Assembly: GCA_029204225.1 (NCBI GenBank)
Contig: CM055095.1
Location: forward strand, 26,705,312-26,769,311
Source: Diphasiastrum complanatum
Lineage: Eukaryota; Streptophyta; Lycopodiopsida; Lycopodiales; Lycopodiaceae
Direction: 5' to 3'
Length of the DNA: 64,000 nucleotides
Each line of letters opens with the position of its first letter. Position 1 is the stretch's first letter. Positions 12,110 through 22,825 of the stretch are shown here, in pieces. The notes beneath the pieces are model-generated. The model made no database searches, was not told the origin of the DNA, and saw nothing but the letters and a program-made list of their open reading frames with translations. The position numbers and the translations under genes are program-made.

Positions 12110-13690
12110 TCCAATCGTAAACCATCCTCGCTCAAGCTTCTACTGCCAGTCATCACAATCTAATATCAGAAATATGTTTCTGTCAATTCTCTACTAATCC
12201 GATATCAGCTCATACTCTCAATTTATGACATCCTACATATGTCTAGGTAACCAACACAAGGATTGTTGTGACATTGCTACAGGATCTGGGCCCACAAGTC
12301 CTCTCTCTCTGACAAACAAACCTTTCTCTTACAAAAAAACAGACCATTCCTACTTTCCAAGTTCATCACTAGATTTAGAATCTCCTACCAAGACATCTAG
12401 CTAGATGTGATCGAAAAACCCATCGGTTCGACAAAGATCCCAAAGTGATAGATACAATTCAGATTGGATCTTAGCAAAGCATAACTGATTAACCTCTCCA
12501 ATATGACTCAAGGCATCAGCAGCACTATTCGACATAGCTTTACGATACTTGATGTTGAACATGAACTTTTGAATGAGTTCCAATCATCTAGCCTTTTAGT
12601 CATGAAGGTCCTTAGCATCACATATATACTTAAGAGATTGGTAATCGGTCATCACCATAAATTTGGCACCATAAAGATAATGCCTCTAGATTTTCAATGT
12701 ATAAATAACTACAAAAAGTTTTTTTCTCTTAAGTAGAATACCTAGATTGAGCATGATCTAGTTTTTTTGCTTTCAAATGCAATTGGACTGCCATCCTGGT
12801 AAAGGACCGCTTCTACATCAATGTCCCTAGCATCCATATCCACCATGAAGAGTCGGTTGGTTAGGATCGACAATGTGTAAAATTGGAGCCATAGAAACAC
12901 AATGCTTGAGAGTTTCAAAACTCTCATTCATTTCATTAGCCATATTATCAATGTACTTTTTGTGCGGCTACATTTTTTATCTACCCCCCATAAGAATGTT
13001 CTTTAGGAGTAATGCTATTAAAGCATAATCCATAATAAACCTATGAAAGAATCCTGTAAAGCCCAAAAATCATTTCAAATCATGAATTGTTTGAGGTCGT
13101 GACCACTCTCATGCCTTATGAACCTTATGATAATCGATCTCAATACCTTGATCAGATACAATATGGCCCATGTACTTGAGTTTAGTTTGGAAGAACTCAC
13201 ATTTTGACTCCTTAGCATAGAGCTTTTCTTGTCTTATGAGACCCAAGACAATACAAAAATGCTCTTCATGATCCTCAAGGGTTTGACTATAACTTAATAT
13301 GTCATCCAAATACACCACCACAAACTTTCCCAGATATGGATGAAGAATATTGTTTATTATCTGGTGGAAAGTGGTAGGTGTGTTCGTGAGTCCAAAAAGT
13401 AAAACTAAAATCTCATAATGACCATACCTAGTTCGAAATTCAGTCTTACAAACATCCGCATTCCTAATCCTTATATGATAGTATCTTGATCTGAGGTCAA
13501 TCTTGGAAAAATACTTAGCTCCATTTAGATGATCCATTTGATCATCCATCCTAGGTAAGGGATATATGTTCTTGATTGTTAACTTATTTAATTTCTTAAA
13601 GTCGCCACACAAAGGTGTGCCTTATCATTTTTACTAACTAAAAGGACTGGTGCCCATAAGGGTTGCCACGTCATTTGGATAGGTTTTGGG
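12110..13690 (-). pseudogene. Ty3/gypsy RT-RNase H remnant
   Basis: On the minus strand RT runs from about 13690 to 13100. It has the fingers motif DFKKLNKLTIKNIYPLPRMD, the palm FSKIDLRSRYYHIRI, and the catalytic VVVYLDDIL. The connection ends with YMGHIVSDQGI. RNase H follows (12930-12400) with AVLYQDGSPIAFESKK and the late SNSAADALSHI motif. A stop-ridden stretch down to about 12110 looks like the spacer before integrase. Integrase, gag and LTRs are not seen. The RT pattern is of the chromovirus type. Frames are interrupted between RT and RNase H, so it is inactive. Confidence 0.88.
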
Positions 13691-13770
13691 CCTTCTATGC
13701 ATGCTAAGAGGTGTTTGTGGGTAGTGACCCAAGTGACCCTTGGGTGAGGCGGCATAGGGAGGGTGGTGGC

Positions 13771-14945
13771 TGTTGGAAATTAAGCCCATAGTTGCCTCCT
13801 TGGTGAATGACTAATTTCTATTTCAAGATTCTTCCTACACATTTATTGATGTTTGATCTAGGGTCAAGTGAAACCTATTTTGGGTTATATGTCTGCTCAT
13901 CTGACACCTGCAGGAATCATAATTTAGACAACCAAACTATTTGAAGGACGTCTACAATGGACTTCTGGCTGATCTCTAGCAAAGGATAACCAATTTTATC
14001 ATATTTTAAGTTCAGATGTTAAGTTCAGTAATTTGAAGATCGTTGAAGACTTGGCCATCTTCAACAACTTCCAAGAACTAGCATTTAGAACAAGTTTGCA
14101 GAAGCACTTTACTTTTTCAACAGTCTGCGAAAATACACTAAGTGTCGCACACTCGCATTTGTTGCATTTTTTCGAAAATTGTGGCACTTGCCTTCGGCTT
14201 CTTCCATTCACTTATTTTGAAGAAGTCAACTTATGTGTAGCTCAAAAGTTTAAATGTTTTCAACAACTTCAGCATTTTCGCAAAATGCGAAGAGAGAGAG
14301 AAAATTTTGAAGAAACTTTATTTTCAAGAGTTGAACTATTTTAGGGCACTTTCGGCTTTTTTGCAAAATCTCGAAGAGAGAGAAAATGCTGAAGGTCGTT
14401 TATTTTGAACGAGGAATGTTTCCAGCCACTTCCCAAAATTTGCGAAGTGAGAGAAAGCCACTTCCCCTAAAAAGCGAAGTGAGAGATTTGTGATGTCCTC
14501 GTCCGTGTCAACATTCCCTACGGGTTGACCGTGTACACAATGTATAGTTGTCATCTCAAGCCAATACTTCCAAGTACAACGGCTTGTCTAATTAGATGAC
14601 AAACATTTATTGTAATTAATACATGGATGCAATCTATAAATGGATCATCCAAGCACACTCTGTGTGATGCTCCGTCCATGAAATGAACGATTTTGATCCT
14701 CTCAGTTACGTCGTCATTCTGGTTGTAACTACCATTTTGTTAAGCTTCAGTGTTATATAGCAGCAATACACTTTTCTATCTATGTACAACGTAGATGAAT
14801 GCTTATTGCGATTGAATGCACTTTACTTCTGTTATCATGCCTTGTTCACTCACTCTGATCAGAACACGGGCGTCTATGACTCCTTTGTTTTTTATCAACG
14901 AACGGTTGTCTTGCATCATTTTGTTGCACTATCACTCCAAAGTTT
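13771..14945 (+). repeat. Candidate copia LTR with CGAAG/CGAAA hairpin words
   Basis: The segment starts TGTTGGAAATTAAG and lies directly upstream of a copia gag fragment. A TATA-like CTATAAATGG occurs near 14635. Positions 14090-14490 carry repeated words of the type TTTTCGCAAAATGCGAAGAGAGAG, which pair with each other. No coding frame is supported. The 3' end and primer site are not resolved. Confidence 0.4.
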
Positions 14946-14949
14946 TTGA

Positions 14950-16070
14950 ACTAAACTTCTCATTGAAATGACATTGATTTCAAGATTGCCCTCTACATAT
15001 GAGAACTGGGTGATGATCATATCGACACACTCAGATTTAACTCTTACCAATAGAACAAGTCAAAACACTTTGTCTACTTTCTCTTCTCAGGCTCTATATG
15101 TCAACAAAGGCTCTAAGTGACAGAAGCAAAAAAGCTCCAAGAAGGCTGCAACGAATCAGAACAAAACTCAAAGTCCAGGATAATCATCAAATCCACAGTC
15201 AAAGCAGAAGATGTTTTGCAAGTATTGCAAGCGCAATAAACATGAGATCAAGAATTGCCAAATTTTCCAAGTGAAGAATGCAGCCAAGCTGATCAACAAG
15301 CAAACACAGTTTCATCATCTCCCCAAGTCGAAGTGGATGAAGGTGCATTTATGGTCAAAGGCCAAAGCACATTTTTGGATGATTCATGGTTTCTGGATAT
15401 TGGAGCAAATCGACACATGACCAATCAACGTGAGACTTTCAACTCCTACACGCCTTACATCACGAAGAAATTTGTTCATCTTGGTGACAATAGTACTCAC
15501 ACTATTGAAGGTGAAGGTACTATGAGATTGTGATTCCAGCATGATCAATTCAAACTACTATCAAAGGTTTTATATGTTCCTAAACTCTCTACAAATTTGT
15601 CAGTAAGTAGAATTACAGATTTAGGTCATAAAATAGAAATGCATAATTATTGATAGGAGTAATCAGATCCTTGCACTCGACAAAAGATAGAGCTACTTAT
15701 ATAGATTAGCACATTGTTATTTTGAGTCTAGTCAAGCCTTGAAAACTTCTGTTCTTGTCAATAAAGCATTATTATGGCATCATCGCTTAGGACACTTGAA
15801 TTATGCATCTGTTTTGAACATGTCCAAACAATCTGGCATGGTTCTTGATCTCGACTATCCTTTTGGTAAGGTCGATCTCCCTATCTGCCATAGCTGCATC
15901 CTTGGAAAGCAGACTAGGATTCTTTTTAGATCAAGTCATAGGCATGTAGAAAACGGTCTGTTAGATGTTGTTCATACAGATATATGTGGACCTATGAAAC
16001 TCCTTCATTATTAGATGCAAAGTATTTCATTATCTTTATTGACGAATTCTCCAGAAGCACAGCTGTTTAT
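14950..16070 (+). pseudogene. Ty1/copia gag-protease-integrase remnant
   Basis: The gag tail reads RLPSTYENWVMIISTHSDLTL, followed by a zinc knuckle (CKYCKRNKHEIKNC, 15220-15260). The protease motif is altered to WFLDIGANRHM, with the active-site Ser replaced by Ile. The GAG-pre-integrase region and integrase zinc finger follow (HHRLGHLNYASVLNMSKQSG, CHSC). The first catalytic motif HTDICGPM keeps its Asp. The frame ends at 16014-16070 in LTR-like DNA. Frameshifts occur near 15330, 15530 and 15620. It is a close relative of the copy at 660-2727. Confidence 0.87.
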
Positions 16071-16074
16071 TTAA

Positions 16075-16980
16075 TGGCATTTTTTGCCTGTCAGAAATTA
16101 TGAGTAAATATGCAGAGTCGCATTTTTCAAAGTGTCTCAAATGTTAAATGACTCTGGAAAATTGTGGGACTACCTCATAATGAAAGAAATAAGATTTTAG
16201 GACACTATCGCATTTTTCGCAAAAAGCCTTTTTGCGACACTGTCGTCTGTGCCAGTTTTAGTTCATTTTTACAGAGTAATAGTTCATTTATGCAGACAGA
16301 CTGTCTATGGCCATTTTTATTGCGTATCAGCAATCAATTTCTGAGAAGGAACTTGATGAATACCAACGGACTCTAGCCAATTGGCGATTGCATTTGACGA
16401 CCTAATACTTAGTATAAATCAGCTGTTCATACATCTCATCAGTTAACGAATCAACATTGTGAATTATAAAAGAGTTGAGTGTTATTACATGATGCTTCCT
16501 GCGCTCTCATCAAGCAAATCGTTCACAATCAAACAGTATTGTTGTTAGCTCTCTATCAAGCTTTCAAGCTTGAACTCTCTTGAGCATTCTAGCTCAGTCT
16601 TTTAGAGATTTATTTTAGAGTTGCTATTGCGCTACTGCTTATCAACAGAGCGGCTTATTATTAGACTTTTTCTCAATTACTCAGAGACAACTTAGAGTGC
16701 ACGGTTTCTATCCACTATTATCTTGCACTCATTAGCATCTGATCTTTTTCTGAATCAATACTATTTTCTTATTGCATTCAGTTTATGTCAAAATGCATGC
16801 ATCTCTGTTGTAACTGATAGTAATTGTTTGAGAATTCAATACTTTATGTTTGGCTACATAATTAGTTAGTATCTAGCGAAAGCTAATTGCTAAAGATTGA
16901 ACATGATTTCCATCACTACTGCTTTGTTCAATTTTTGATAGGCGTAGTCATGCATTGGAAGTAGGAAGTTTATGCATTCC
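16075..16980. repeat. LTR-like segment
   Basis: The start (TTTTTTGCCTGTC, then GAGTAAATATGCAGAG) resembles the outer ends of the LTRs at 18620-18660 and 33510-33560. A perfect 10-bp-arm hairpin TCGCAAAAAG/CTTTTTGCGA lies at 16217-16237, and a TATA-like ATTATAAAAG near 16465. No gene is present. Boundaries and orientation are not settled. Confidence 0.4.
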
Positions 16981-16989
16981 ATTACTCAC

Positions 16990-17400
16990 CTATTTCCGAC
17001 ACAAAGGACAACCTTGTCGAATGTTACAAGTTGGGGCAAAGCTATCAGAAAGACACCCATTAAAAAGGATCTTAGTAGAGGATGAGCTATAGAGGCCACG
17101 CACAAAGCTCAAAAAGGAGGAAGGAAAGCCAATAGCCTGACAAGAAGCAGTAATATAATCCCAACTAATTCGATCAAAGGATTTGTCAAGATCCAAACGG
17201 AGGATAGAAGGAACCGAAGAGGCGGCTAGGGAATCTGTTGTCGTCCAAACATTAAGAATGGAGTCCATAATGTTGCGGCCTTTCACAAGCCCAAACTGCT
17301 CAAAAGAAAGGAGGGTTTGAGACCCTATAACCATTGATAGCTTCTCAAGGTTTCTTTTGAAAGACACCAAACTAGCATAAATAGGATCTACAATTGATCA
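16990..17400 (-). pseudogene. LINE (non-LTR) reverse transcriptase fragment
   Basis: The minus strand shows a typical L1-type RT segment: FGLVKGRNIMDSILNVW, then LRLDLDKSFDRISWDYI (the FDRI/W block with catalytic-region Asp), ILFNGCLSDSF and IRQGCPL. The YxDD core, endonuclease and 3' end are missing, and the fragment stops right after GCPL. About 125 codons are open, so decay is moderate. It is unrelated to the LTR elements on either side. Confidence 0.88.
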
Positions 17401-17619
17401 ATATTTCATCAACAAGTCAATGTATTGATATTGTGTGATGCCATACTAATGTTATTTGTTTTCATAACTCATTGGATGCTTCCATCTTGCTCAACTAAAA
17501 GTAGTGAATGCTTGCACTTTTACTAGTAGTAATTTTCTAGGGGTTGCCATCTTCTAAGATAAAAAGATTCTAATGCGTCTATAATTTTTTTTACGGCTCA
17601 TTTTCGATCAGTATCATCC
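17401..17619. other. Short non-coding gap
   Basis: No supported feature was found between the LINE fragment and the copia gag start. Confidence 0.4.
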
Positions 17620-17690
17620 TCATCTTGACATGTGGAAATCATCTTTGTTGAACTTGTTGATCAAGCAGATCTCAGAGGTTGAACCTTCCA
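17620..17690 (-). pseudogene. Ty1/copia gag start, truncated
   Basis: The minus strand reads MEGSTSEICLINKFNKDDFHM, the same start as the gag at 24963, then stops. It sits directly downstream of a primer binding site and LTR. An open frame to 17952 is only read-through of that LTR and leader. Confidence 0.75.
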
Positions 17691-17761
17691 TTGATTGAAG
17701 AATTGAGATTGAACACAAATCAAAATATAAACTTGCTCTAAAAATATGAAATCCATGACCA

Positions 17762-17774
17762 GGCTCTGATACCA
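17762..17774 (-). other. Primer binding site (tRNA-iMet type)
   Basis: The minus strand gives TGGTATCAGAGCC, the standard copia primer site, three bases from the TGTTGG terminus of the LTR on its right. Confidence 0.85.
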
Positions 17775-17777
17775 CTG

Positions 17778-18731
17778 TGTTGGGAACAATTGAGCGTTTG
17801 GGCCACGCGATAGAGGTCGTCGCCCCAACAAAGAGAATTTGATGAACAATAATAGCTGTAATAACAAGATTTGGATTCTTAGATAACGGAATGATAGAGA
17901 ATTTCTCATTGTGTTGATTACGAGTATTAGTGTAAGCGTCGGAGACAACCATAAAGAGAGATTACATAAATAATTAGGTGTTTGAGACAGCCATGCAATT
18001 CTCTTTTTCTGATATTTTGATATAAAGAATGAAACAATTAGGCATCAAAGATAGCCATACATTTATTTGTTTATGATACTTGCAGAAGAAGAGTGAGAGT
18101 TAAAGAACATTCAACAAGAATGCAATGAGATAGAACAATAGCAAATCTGTATATTCAATGTTGTAATAACAATTATCAGATCACAAGACAATTGCGCTGA
18201 TAAGCGCATGATCCTACTTACAAAGACAAATCAATTGCTATAGTCTTGAGTACTTTTTCTCTCTTTCTATATTCTCTAACTCTAAGGAGTCAGATATTGT
18301 GAAGACCAGTTTTGGTCGATGGATCTCTGTCGTGTTTTGTATGAACTACGTATGGATTGATCAAGTATCTATCAATCTTGTTTTCAACTGTCATTCATTT
18401 ACTTATGTATAGCTGCTGGGTGATCTTGTATTATTCTAACTTTAAAATTACAAGATAGTTAACAGCTGATTAACTGATCAATTAGATCAGTTATTATTGG
18501 AGCATGAAGATGTAGACAATATCTTGTGTAAATCTGCAAAGTGTTGCATTCTTCAAAAGAAATGTCGCATTTTCTTTTATGCCCAGAATGGCCTAAAAGT
18601 TGAGTAGACGACCTTGTCTTGTTTTTTGCCTTTTTTGCCTGTTGAAGTTTGCGAGTAAAATGTGGATTGTTGTGACAAACAATTAAAAAATGCAGACTTT
18701 TCTAGGAGAGTGATTCTTATAGTCACTAACA
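17778..18731 (-). repeat. Copia LTR (minus orientation)
   Basis: The left end TGTTGGGAAC abuts the primer site. The right end is probably at CACTAACA (about 18731). The internal sequence is homologous to the LTR at 25091-25929: both share the GAGACAGCCATGCAAT and ACATTCAACAAGAATGCA words. The left boundary is firm and the right one is estimated. Confidence 0.6.
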
Positions 18732-18752
18732 ATGTGGGATCATGTATAGGCC

Positions 18753-20003
18753 CTAGAGCCTTTTTATATGCTTATGACCCGCACTGGGTCCTTTTTTATG
18801 ACATTGACTGGCCTTGGGCGACAATGTGCTTACAACATATGCAAGATTAGGTCGTGTGCAGATCATAGAGTACATGATAAAACCTATGACTGACTGATAG
18901 GGGTACTTGCACATTTCTTGCTGATCTACCTTCAATCTGGGACACATGTCTTTGGATAGCTTGCATCCTGGATCCATAGGATTATCTATGAGTTTGCAAT
19001 CCTCCATGCCATATCTGCGAAGCACATTGATTAGGTAATATTATTGACTTATGGTGATCCTTCTGCTTGTGCGATCTCTATGAATCTCCATTCCAAGTAG
19101 GTAATGGACTGGACCTAAATCAGTCATCTCGAACTTTGATGAGAGTAAGGATTTGGTTTCTAGTAGTAGCTTATTTGAGTTGCTGATGATTAGGAAATCA
19201 TCAACGTATAGTGCTATTATGACATAGCATGGCCCTTTCGTTTTAGATACACATTCGAATCTATGGAACAGGAGGTAAAGTCGTGCTGCAACAAGAAATG
19301 ATTTATTCTATCGTACCAGCCCTCAGAGCTTGCTTCAGACTGTATAATGCCTTATGTAATTTACATACTAGATGCTCCTTGTCTTAAAGGACGTAACATT
19401 TTGGTTGATAGATGAACACATCTTCTTGTATATATCCGTGTAGGAATGTCACTTGGACGTCCATCTGGTGAATGTCCAGATCTTCTGCAGTAGCTATAAC
19501 TAATAAGATACAAATAGACTGATGTTTTACGACTGGACTAAAGGTCTCAGTGTAGTCTATTCCATATATTTGTTCAAATCCTTTTACCACCAGTCTAGCT
19601 TTCCATTTGGATATTGATTCATCTGGTTTAAGCTTTAGCTTGAAGATCCACTTGGAGTCAATTGGTTTCACACCTATAGGAGGAATGACAAGACTTTAGG
19701 TCTTGTTCTTCATTAGAGACTGATACTCAGCATCCATGACAGCTTTCAATTTTTTGCATCGGACATTGACAGAGCTTCTGCTACGGTGGCAGGTTCGTCA
19801 TGACTGATGAAAGCCCGAGGGACGAAGCAATCAGACTGTTGTCGTTGTTTTGCAGACCTTCGAACTGCAGACGCTTGAGTGGACGATTCTCCTTGGTGAA
19901 TGACTAGGATTGTAGCATCTTGCAGTTGAACAATCGTGGGTCTAGACCCATCGATGGTACGTGGAGCTATTATGCCATGCTCTTGCATTGGTTGCTTCTG
20001 CTT
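18753..20003 (-). pseudogene. Outer copia element, hinge to RT
   Basis: This is the minus-strand pol 3' half of an element whose 5' half lies at 22826-24963. The hinge (about 19740-20003) holds SSTQASAVRRSAKQRQQSDC and the RT-leading EPATVAEALS. RT covers DSKWIFKLKLKPDESISKWK, DYTETFSPVVKHQS and IHQMDVQVTFLHGY (19384-19671). After a decayed stretch, the region GMEDCKLIDNPMDPGCKLS to RPNLAYVVSTLS (18830-19025) follows. The sequence then jumps at about 18822 to unrelated DNA, so RNase H is lost. Stops and shifts are present throughout. Confidence 0.85.
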
Positions 20004-20008
20004 GAAAT

Positions 20009-20158
20009 TGCTGATTTCACACGTGTGGACTGTCCACCACATGTACTTGTGATCTCCTAAGGCGTGTAGATGCACCAAGATCAAGACTAGATTGAGATTC
20101 AAGATCTACCTTTGATTCTATGGCAAAAATACACTACTACATGCATTCAATCACTTCC
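20009..20158 (-). repeat. Truncated 3' LTR of nested copia
   Basis: The sequence begins TGCTGATTTCAC and matches 22293-22440 over about 150 bases (the terminal TGTTGA has become TGCTGA). At CACTTCCAAC it switches into the integrase zinc-finger region. The nested element therefore lost most of pol and most of this LTR in one deletion. Confidence 0.85.
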
Positions 20159-21560
20159 AACGATGTCCCAACCTCCTATGCCATAATTCCTCCATAGAGA
20201 GCTTGTTCACAAGAGCAACATTACAAGAATTCACATATTCATTTGGATCTAGTTTATAGATACCTCCAAATCTAGATCCTAATGCAAGTACCTCATCGTT
20301 CTTCTTGATAGTACAAGCATCAACATTGAATTTTACATCAAGGCCATTATCAAGCAATTGGCCAACACTAATGAGATTCTTAGTAAGCTTAGGCACATAA
20401 AGCGCTTTAGAAAGAGAAAGAACTTTAGAGGATGCAAGCTTTAAGGGAATGTTCCCTATGCCTTCAATAGGACATTCAAAATCATTTGCAGTGTATATTG
20501 ATTTCTTGACTCCATCATAAGGTGCAATAGAAGAGAAAGAATCCTTGGAGCTACACATATGTGAAGAGGCTCCACTATCAATATACCATAAGACATCCTT
20601 GAAAGGAGTGGATGAGAAGCTAGAGACCATAAGAGATCCCTCTCCATCACTTGCAATAGTGTCTTCCTTCTCATTGGTGATGTTGGCTTGCTTGAGTTGA
20701 TTCTTCTTCTTGAAGCAATTATTGGCATAATGGGAAGCAATTATTGGCATAATGGCCTTTCTTGCCACAATAAAAGCACTTGATCTTCTTCTTCTTGAGC
20801 TTGGATGATGAAGCATTAGAGGAATCATCTTCCTCCTCATCTTTGTCTTTGAATTTGGCTTTGTCCTTGCTTGAGGATTGTTGAAATTGGTTCTTGCTCC
20901 TCCCTTTGTGCTTGTCCTTGGCAAAGAGAGCTTTGCCGTCATTATGAGTGAGAGAAAGCTTGTCCATCCTCAAGAGCTTATACTCTTGTCTTGATTCTTC
21001 AGAAATTAGCACACTTTGGAGAGCCTCCAAACTTGGTAGCTCCTCCTTAATGGCATAGGATTGGACAAGGTTATCAAATTCACTTTTCAAGCCATTGAGA
21101 ATGACTTGGACTAGCTCATTTTGATTGATGGAATCACCAATGCAAGCAAGCTCTCTATGAATATCTTTTACTCTCAAAACATAACTAGATGCACTCTCAT
21201 CACTCTTTTGGCTACTTTGAAAGATTTGATTTCTAAGAGTGAGGAGCCTAGAGGTGTTCTTAGCCTCATAGACAGACTTGAGACAATCCCAAGCTTCTTT
21301 GGTTGTTGTACAAGTACCTATCTCCCTCAATATCTCATTAGAGACATTCATCTTAATGTAGTGGAGAGCCATCCTAGATCTCTTTTTGTATTTTTGAACC
21401 TCTTGAAGAACTTGTGGTTCTTCTTCAAGGCCAAGAACTATGTCCATCACGTCTTGAAGGATCAAGATGGACTCCATCCTCATCTTCCAGATTGAATAGT
21501 TTGAAGTGGAAAATCTTTCACTTGGTTCCAACAAAGATGAACTTATTGAAGCCATTTGAA
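20151..21560 (-). pseudogene. Nested copia gag-protease, 3' truncated
   Basis: Gag starts at the Met near 21555 (MASISSSLLEPSERFSTSNY) and stays open for about 270 codons with SIWKMRMESIL, WDCLKSVYEAKNTSRLLTL and LVQVILNGLKSEFDNLVQ. A Lys/Asp-rich linker and the zinc knuckle CFYCGKKGHYANNC follow. A 22-bp tandem duplication then breaks the frame. The next frame contains the protease (WYIDSGASSHM) and the GAG-pre-integrase region ending at LWHRRLGH, where the deletion into the LTR begins. Integrase, RT and RNase H are missing. Gag is close to that of the intact element at 52846-59002. It was probably transcribed from the LTR at 22293-22825. Confidence 0.9.
20712..20755 (-). repeat. 22-bp tandem duplication in gag
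   Basis: The unit GAAGCAATTATTGGCATAAT plus GG occurs twice back to back (20712-20733, 20734-20755). Since 22 is not a multiple of three, it shifts the frame exactly inside the zinc knuckle codons HYANNC. Confidence 0.97.
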
Positions 21561-21609
21561 GTGAAGAAAACTCAAATGATGAACAATAAATGTTGCTATA
21601 CACTCTCAA

Positions 21610-22279
21610 TAGGATCCAATAATGAAGTACTATCTCCTCCTATGAAAGATCTTGCAATTATTTGTGAATTGATTCTCACTAGCTACACAAATCTCTCTAA
21701 AACAAGATCTATTTCACATCAAATGATGGACTATAGACAAAGTTAGGATCATTTACTCTTAGCACATGTGAAATACACTAAGTAACCAAATTTGACACAA
21801 ACTCAATGATATTGCATAAAACAAATTGGCTATGATCTCAAAACAATGTCTAGATCACTTATAGAACTATGAACAAAGATCTAACAAGCAATCTCTTGAC
21901 CAAACCAAATGTGTCCACCCAGGTCTAGGTGCCCTACCTAACCCTCTTCAAAAGCTTATAGCTTCTGATTGGCTCAACCAAATGGAATGAAACTGATTGC
22001 GACAAAAAGTAGACAAAAATAGCTTTAAAACAAGCTATGAAGCAAGATAAATGGATCAAGCATGAGAGAGAACTCTCAATCTAAAATTGGATGTTCCTCA
22101 CACGTGTCTGAGCACCTGATTCCGTACAGTACCAGGTCAGACCCAATCAATGCCCTATTGATCTCTTTTGATCCAAAATTAGACAAGATAGCTAGGAAAA
22201 TGGATCTTGACAATTTCTAGCTCAAGATTGATGAAAAGTTTTCACTTAAATGGATCAGAATGCATGGTAACCTTAGGTA
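21610..22279 (-). other. Nested copia 5' leader
   Basis: Between primer site and gag, with no long frame. This is untranslated leader of the nested element; nothing else is seen. Confidence 0.55.
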
Positions 22280-22292
22280 GGCTCTAATACCA
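22280..22292 (-). other. Primer binding site of nested copia
   Basis: The minus strand reads TGGTATTAGAGCC, one transition away from the usual TGGTATCAGAGCC, and lies immediately next to the LTR terminus. Confidence 0.85.
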
Positions 22293-22825
22293 TGTTGATT
22301 TCACACATGTGGATTGTCCACCACATGTTTGTGATCTCCTAAGGCATGTAGATGCACCAAGATCAAGACTAGATTGAGATTCAAGATCTATCTTTGATTC
22401 TATGGCAAAAACACACTACTACATGCATTCAGTCACTTCCAACTCTCACTCACATGTGTGGGAAGTGTTCCAAAAATAATCTAAATAAAAACAAGCTGCT
22501 CTCCTTGGGTAGAGAGAGAAAATCCTCATGAGCTCTCGGGTAGAGAGAGAAAGCTAGAAAATCAATTACTCACAAAATCCACTTGATCCATTCACCTCTA
22601 GATTCTATTGGACCATTTTCAAGCAAACCTCAAATTCTATTGGACCCTTCAAGGTTCCACCTCTAAATCCTATTGGACCTCTTAAATTTCATCAAACAAA
22701 AGTATTACACTTGTCTACACTCTAATTGGCACGAGTTTAGCCTCTTACCCTATTTTGGCTAAATAGTGGCATTACAAGTGGAAATGGATAATTTGCCATC
22801 TATGCCAAATTTGGTCCTATCAACA
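22293..22825 (-). repeat. 5' LTR of nested copia, 533 bp
   Basis: The plus-strand ends are TGTTGATTTCAC (22293) and CTATCAACA (22825), giving the usual TGTTGA...TCAACA termini. The primer site touches its left end and outer-copia integrase resumes directly to the right. The outer element reads into this boundary, which shows the insertion order. Confidence 0.88.

Noticed and set aside
17620-17952. A 110-codon minus-strand frame as a gene
   Set aside because: It runs from an LTR across the primer site into a gag start; only the last part is coding.
20009-22825. A target duplication for the nested copia
   Set aside because: The flanks (GAAAT and TCCTA) do not match; the left LTR is truncated, so no TSD can be claimed.
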